Of a stretch of DNA of 64,000 nucleotides, positions 60,184 to 64,000 are shown piece by piece. Location of the stretch: NCBI GenBank assembly GCA_016125075.1, contig WGMO01000010.1, forward strand, positions 1-64,000, given 5' to 3'. The position numbers and the translations under genes were made by a program. Each line of letters opens with the position of its first letter. Position 1 is the stretch's first letter. The notes below the pieces were generated by a model, which did no database searches, was not told the DNA's origin, and worked only from the letters and a program-made list of their open reading frames with translations. This DNA comes from Terrimonas sp. (GTDB taxonomy: Bacteria > Bacteroidota > Bacteroidia > Chitinophagales > Chitinophagaceae).

Positions 60184-61224
60184 ATGGCGCCATTTCACAA
60201 CCGCATTTCCAGAAAGGAACTGAAGGAACGTATTCTTAAGGACCCTACCCCCAGGACCACCATTTCCTTTTATGCTTATTTTTTTATTGAAGATCCCGCT
60301 TGCTTCAGGAATGAACTTTATCAGCAACTGAACGAATTACAAGTGCTGGGCAGGATTTATGTAGCCCATGAAGGTATCAATGCCCAGGTCAATGTGCCCA
60401 CGGTGAACCTGGAGTTGTTCAGGGCTTGCCTTCATGCTTACCCTGCCTTACAAAATATCCGGTTAAATTTAGCAGTGGATGACAATGGTAAATCTTTCTT
60501 TGTCTTGGATATAAAGGTCCGGAAAAAGATCGTGGCCGATGGTATCGAAGATCCTGATTTTGACATGAACAACAAGGGACGGTATGTAAACGCCGAGGAA
60601 TTTAACCGGCTGACAGAAGACCCTGATACGATTGTGATTGACATGCGCAATCATTATGAGTATGAAGTGGGACATTTTGTAAAAGCGCTGGAAGTACCCA
60701 GTGATACTTTTCGGGAACAACTTCCGATGGCAGCGGATATGATGAAAGAACATAAGGAAAAAAATATCATCATGTATTGTACCGGGGGGATCCGATGCGA
60801 AAAGGCCAGTGCCTATATGAAACACAGGGGATTTAAGAATGTGTTTCACCTCGAGGGAGGGATCATTCATTATACCCGGCAGGCCAGGGAAAAAGGGCTT
60901 GATAATAAGTTTATCGGCAAGAATTTTGTTTTTGACGAAAGACTGGGCGAAAGAATTACTACAGACGTTATTGCCAGATGCCACCAATGCGGAAAACCCT
61001 GTGATACCCATGTCAATTGTGTAAACAGCGCCTGTCATTTACTTTTTATTCAATGCGATGAATGCAAAGCGAAAATGGATGCCTGCTGCAGCAAAGCCTG
61101 CCAGGATTTCATCCATCTGCCGGAGGCCGAACAAAAAGAAAGAAGAAAGGGAATCGATAAAGGCAGGAATATTTTCAACAAATCCAGGAAACGTATTCCC
61201 CTGCAAAAAAGAATGAGAAAGTAA
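60184..61224 (+). CDS. trhO: rhodanese-domain tRNA uridine 5-oxyacetate-type hydroxylase (TrhO/YceA family)
   Basis: [43 protein letters not shown], Cys-rich C-terminus. Confidence 0.93.
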   Translation: MAPFHNRISRKELKERILKDPTPRTTISFYAYFFIEDPACFRNELYQQLNELQVLGRIYVAHEGINAQVNVPTVNLELFRACLHAYPALQNIRLNLAVDDNGKSFFVLDIKVRKKIVADGIEDPDFDMNNKGRYVNAEEFNRLTEDPDTIVIDMRNHYEYEVGHFVKALEVPSDTFREQLPMAADMMKEHKEKNIIMYCTGGIRCEKASAYMKHRGFKNVFHLEGGIIHYTRQAREKGLDNKFIGKNFVFDERLGERITTDVIARCHQCGKPCDTHVNCVNSACHLLFIQCDECKAKMDACCSKACQDFIHLPEAEQKERRKGIDKGRNIFNKSRKRIPLQKRMRK

Positions 61225-61246
61225 TTGATTGACTTTCAATTGGTTC

Positions 61247-61330
61247 TTATTTGATTTCCTCGATACAATCCGGATGGTAAGGTTTCTCGTATATCCTTAA
61301 CAGTTTAGTAAAAACTGCATTCCGATCCAT
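61247..61330 (-). CDS. micro-ORF, 27 aa
   Basis: Manual translation MDRNAVFTKLLRIYEKPYHPDCIEEIK*; only intergenic context. Confidence 0.15.
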   Translation of the reverse strand: MDRNAVFTKLLRIYEKPYHPDCIEEIK

Positions 61331-61371
61331 TTCCTGCGAAAAACTTATTCCGAACCAAAATAATTCGTACC

Positions 61372-62754
61372 ATGAATAATGTCTTCGCAAGGATGCGTTC
61401 CGCTCTGCATATCATCAAAAAAATTGGTTTTCGCCCGGGAATGGATGAATATGAAAAAAGAAAACTGGGCATCTTTAATCTCCTGAATTTTTTTGGGCTG
61501 ATCTCCGGACTCCTGGTTCCGTTTGCCGGTTTTTTTAATCAGGATCATTTACCGTTGCTGGCGTGGGTGGTTGCTTTTTCACCATTTTTTATCAGCTTTT
61601 CAGTTTTGATGGGTAACTATTATGGCAAATATGAAACCGCAAGGGTTTGCTATTTCATATTTTATCCGCTGATAACAGGTCTGGTTTATGCCACAGGGAT
61701 GGATGTGGGCATACAGCTGTTTTTTATCTTATATGGCCTCCTATCTGTTTTCTTTTTAAAGCGGATAGCACATGTACTATTTTCGTTCAGTCTTTCGATG
61801 CTGCTTTACTTCATGGTTTCGGTGGTCAATTACCGGTATACCCTATATCTTAAAGACAGCAACTATCCTTTCTATGTATTTAATAATGCCCTTGCCGTAG
61901 CTTTCATATTCTATTCGCTATACCTTATTAAACAGGAAAATGCCCGGTATCAGCAAAGCCTTCTTAGGGCCAACAGTGAATTAAACCTTAACAATATTGA
62001 GATCAATCAACAAAAGACTGAAATTGACCAGAAAGCCACTTTGCTGGAAGCACAAACCCAGCAGTTATCCGAACTGAATGCGGTGAAAAATAAATTATTT
62101 TCAGTCATCTCCCATGACCTGAAAGGCCCCCTCTATGCTTTGAGGAACCTGTTCCGTAATATGCAGCAATTCGATACCCCCGCTAATGAGATCAAGATGA
62201 TCATCCCGGATGTGGTCAACGACCTGAATTATACCACCGGGCTGATGGAGAATCTCCTGCAATGGGCTAAAAGCCAGATGCAGGCTGAAGCGATTCATAA
62301 ACAGGTCATTGATCTCCGTGAGTTAATCGAAAAAGCCACCCGGCTTTTAAAACTGCAGGCAGATTCAAAACAGGTTTACCTGGAAACCAGGACCGATAAA
62401 CCGGTCTATGTATATGCAGACATAGACATGGTTGACCTGGTGATCCGGAATATCCTTTCCAATGCAATCAAGTTTACGCCATCACGGGGAAATGTTTCCC
62501 TAAAATTGAACAAAGCTGCTTCATTTGCAGAGGTCATCATTGAAGACACCGGAATGGGTATGAATGCAGAAGCCCTGGAAAAGATTAGAAGAAAAACATA
62601 TTACACGACAAAGGGAACGGCTAACGAAAGCGGCACTGGACTGGGTTTGATGTTATGCCAGGAGTTTCTGAGTAAAAACGGGGGGAGGATGCATATCGAA
62701 AGTGAAGAAGGGAAGGGCACCACCTTTTCATTTACCCTTCCTGTTTCCAATTGA
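61372..62754 (+). CDS. membrane sensor histidine kinase
   Basis: Multi-TM N-terminus; coiled coil; HisKA LFSVISHDLKGPLYALRNLF; HATPase_c NILSNAIKFTPSRGNV, DTGMGM, GTGLGLMLCQEFLSKNGGRM. Confidence 0.95.
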   Translation: MNNVFARMRSALHIIKKIGFRPGMDEYEKRKLGIFNLLNFFGLISGLLVPFAGFFNQDHLPLLAWVVAFSPFFISFSVLMGNYYGKYETARVCYFIFYPLITGLVYATGMDVGIQLFFILYGLLSVFFLKRIAHVLFSFSLSMLLYFMVSVVNYRYTLYLKDSNYPFYVFNNALAVAFIFYSLYLIKQENARYQQSLLRANSELNLNNIEINQQKTEIDQKATLLEAQTQQLSELNAVKNKLFSVISHDLKGPLYALRNLFRNMQQFDTPANEIKMIIPDVVNDLNYTTGLMENLLQWAKSQMQAEAIHKQVIDLRELIEKATRLLKLQADSKQVYLETRTDKPVYVYADIDMVDLVIRNILSNAIKFTPSRGNVSLKLNKAASFAEVIIEDTGMGMNAEALEKIRRKTYYTTKGTANESGTGLGLMLCQEFLSKNGGRMHIESEEGKGTTFSFTLPVSN

Positions 62755-62906
62755 TTTTGAAAGAAAAGGGCATTCTTACCGATTTTTTCATGTACAATCT
62801 TGTGAATTACAAATGATTAATATACTTTTACCCACTTGGTTGACATAATATATTGTACCATTTACAATTGTATTATGATTGATAATATCCAATTCCTGAA
62901 AGATTC

Positions 62907-64000
62907 ATGAAACCCATTGGGCAAAATACTGCAGAAACGGCTGACCAATTTGGGGTGAACGAGAGTTCAGCAGCCATGCACCCGGTAACAGACCTCCCGG
63001 TGAAATCCTTTAAAGATTTTGCCGCCATTTCCGGTTTTCTGATGTCCATTATGAACAGTGTTTCCCGGAGGCTCCTGAAAGTCATTCAATGGATCCGGTT
63101 CAACAGCACGACCTTTTTTCAGGCTATCCTGGAACTCAACAACCGGATCAAATATTTCGGTATATCTGACGATGTAACCGTTACTTACAGACGCCGGTTG
63201 GCATTGCTCAACCAGATCAATATTTTACATTTCCTTTCGAATATCATTATACCGGTTGTCGTATTTGTATCCAATGACAATTATTCGGTAACCTCGTTGT
63301 TACTGTCGCTCGCGCCCTCGCTGGTAAGTGTACTGGTGCTGACGCTGAATGCCTATCGTAAATACAATTCAGCCTTATTGGCCTACTTTATCCTGTATCC
63401 CTTTTTTACCTGTCTTATTTACCTCGGGGGTATGAACCTGGGCATGGAATTGTATTTTATCATGTATGGGATATTAGCTGTTTTTTTTCTCAACGAGATC
63501 GGGCAGATCATCTTTTCTGTAAGTTTTTCAATGATCAGTTATTTTATCCTGACCGTAGTGTTGAAAAATTATTCCTTCCAGTTGCAGACGGCCAACCCTG
63601 CTTTTTATTTTTTTAACCAGTTCGTGGCCATCATCTTTATTTTTTATGGCCTTTTGCTCATTAAAAAGGAAAATTCAGATTACCAGGAACATATCCTTGC
63701 CCAAAACAGGGATATTACCGAAAAGGCAAAATTATTGGAAGCACAAACGGCCCAGTTGTCGGCATTAAATTCCGTAAAGACCAGGTTATTTTCGATCATT
63801 TCGCATGATCTTCGTGCACCCGTATACGCCCTGCGGGACCTGTTCAGAAATGCAGAGAAGAAAAGGGTATCGCCGGAGCAGTTCACCGAACTCATTCCCG
63901 ATGTGGTGAATGATCTCAATAAGACCACTGAACTAATGGAAAGCCTCCTGCAGTGGGCAAAAAGCCAGATCAAGGCTGAAACCCTGGAAAAACGCCTGAT
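62907..64000 (+). CDS. membrane sensor histidine kinase, paralog of 61372-62754, truncated by window end
   Basis: Manual translation from ATG 62907 is open to the window end: ...TRLFSIISHDLRAPVYALRDLFRNAEKKRVSPEQFTELIPDVVNDLNKTTELMESLLQWAKSQIKAETLEKRL; not in supplied ORF track. Confidence 0.9.
   Translation, partial: MKPIGQNTAETADQFGVNESSAAMHPVTDLPVKSFKDFAAISGFLMSIMNSVSRRLLKVIQWIRFNSTTFFQAILELNNRIKYFGISDDVTVTYRRRLALLNQINILHFLSNIIIPVVVFVSNDNYSVTSLLLSLAPSLVSVLVLTLNAYRKYNSALLAYFILYPFFTCLIYLGGMNLGMELYFIMYGILAVFFLNEIGQIIFSVSFSMISYFILTVVLKNYSFQLQTANPAFYFFNQFVAIIFIFYGLLLIKKENSDYQEHILAQNRDITEKAKLLEAQTAQLSALNSVKTRLFSIISHDLRAPVYALRDLFRNAEKKRVSPEQFTELIPDVVNDLNKTTELMESLLQWAKSQIKAETLEKRL

Noticed and set aside
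1-64000. CRISPR array, prophage, transposon, integron or tRNA
   Set aside because: No regularly spaced repeats, integrase/transposase motifs or tRNA cloverleaf with GGTTCGAnTCC-like arm noticed by eye; a formal scan (tRNAscan-SE, CRISPR finder) was not possible.

Overview
This is a 64 kb chromosomal window, gene-dense and without interruption, from a member of the Bacteroidota. It is probably a Chitinophagaceae-like organism, judging from gene content and TAnnTTTG -7 promoter elements. Most of it is core or housekeeping: thrS-infC-rpmI-rplT, speA-type arginine decarboxylase, hsp20, bacilliredoxin, lgt, primary sigma factor, trxB, folB, rsmD, bioD, lpxK, rnr, polyprenyl synthetase, RNase P RNA (rnpB), trmH-like, mltG, secG, an LptE-like gene, a sigma54 activator, miaB, a phosphohexomutase, pcm, an HtpX-like gene, lemA, penicillin acylase and trhO. 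I saw no CRISPR array, transposase, prophage or tRNA. Main items for follow-up: (1) a co-directional block at about 40.8-46.7 kb, lying between two Fe-S protein genes that are normally neighbours, with two paralogous membrane-anchored ATP-grasp enzymes and an overlapping DinB/NRDE(TANGO2-like)/ATP-grasp unit followed by a LysE-type exporter; (2) a G9-tract frameshift that splits a small membrane protein gene (39.4-39.9 kb); (3) a probable 1-nt frameshift near the 3' end of an MFS permease (about 53.77 kb); (4) a tandem pair of paralogous multi-TM histidine kinases, the second absent from the supplied ORF track because it runs off the window; (5) an RsmD with GPPY in place of D/NPPY; (6) an 8+8 inverted repeat abutting the thrS -7 element; (7) two micro-ORFs. 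All family calls come from reading motifs by eye. No database search was run.
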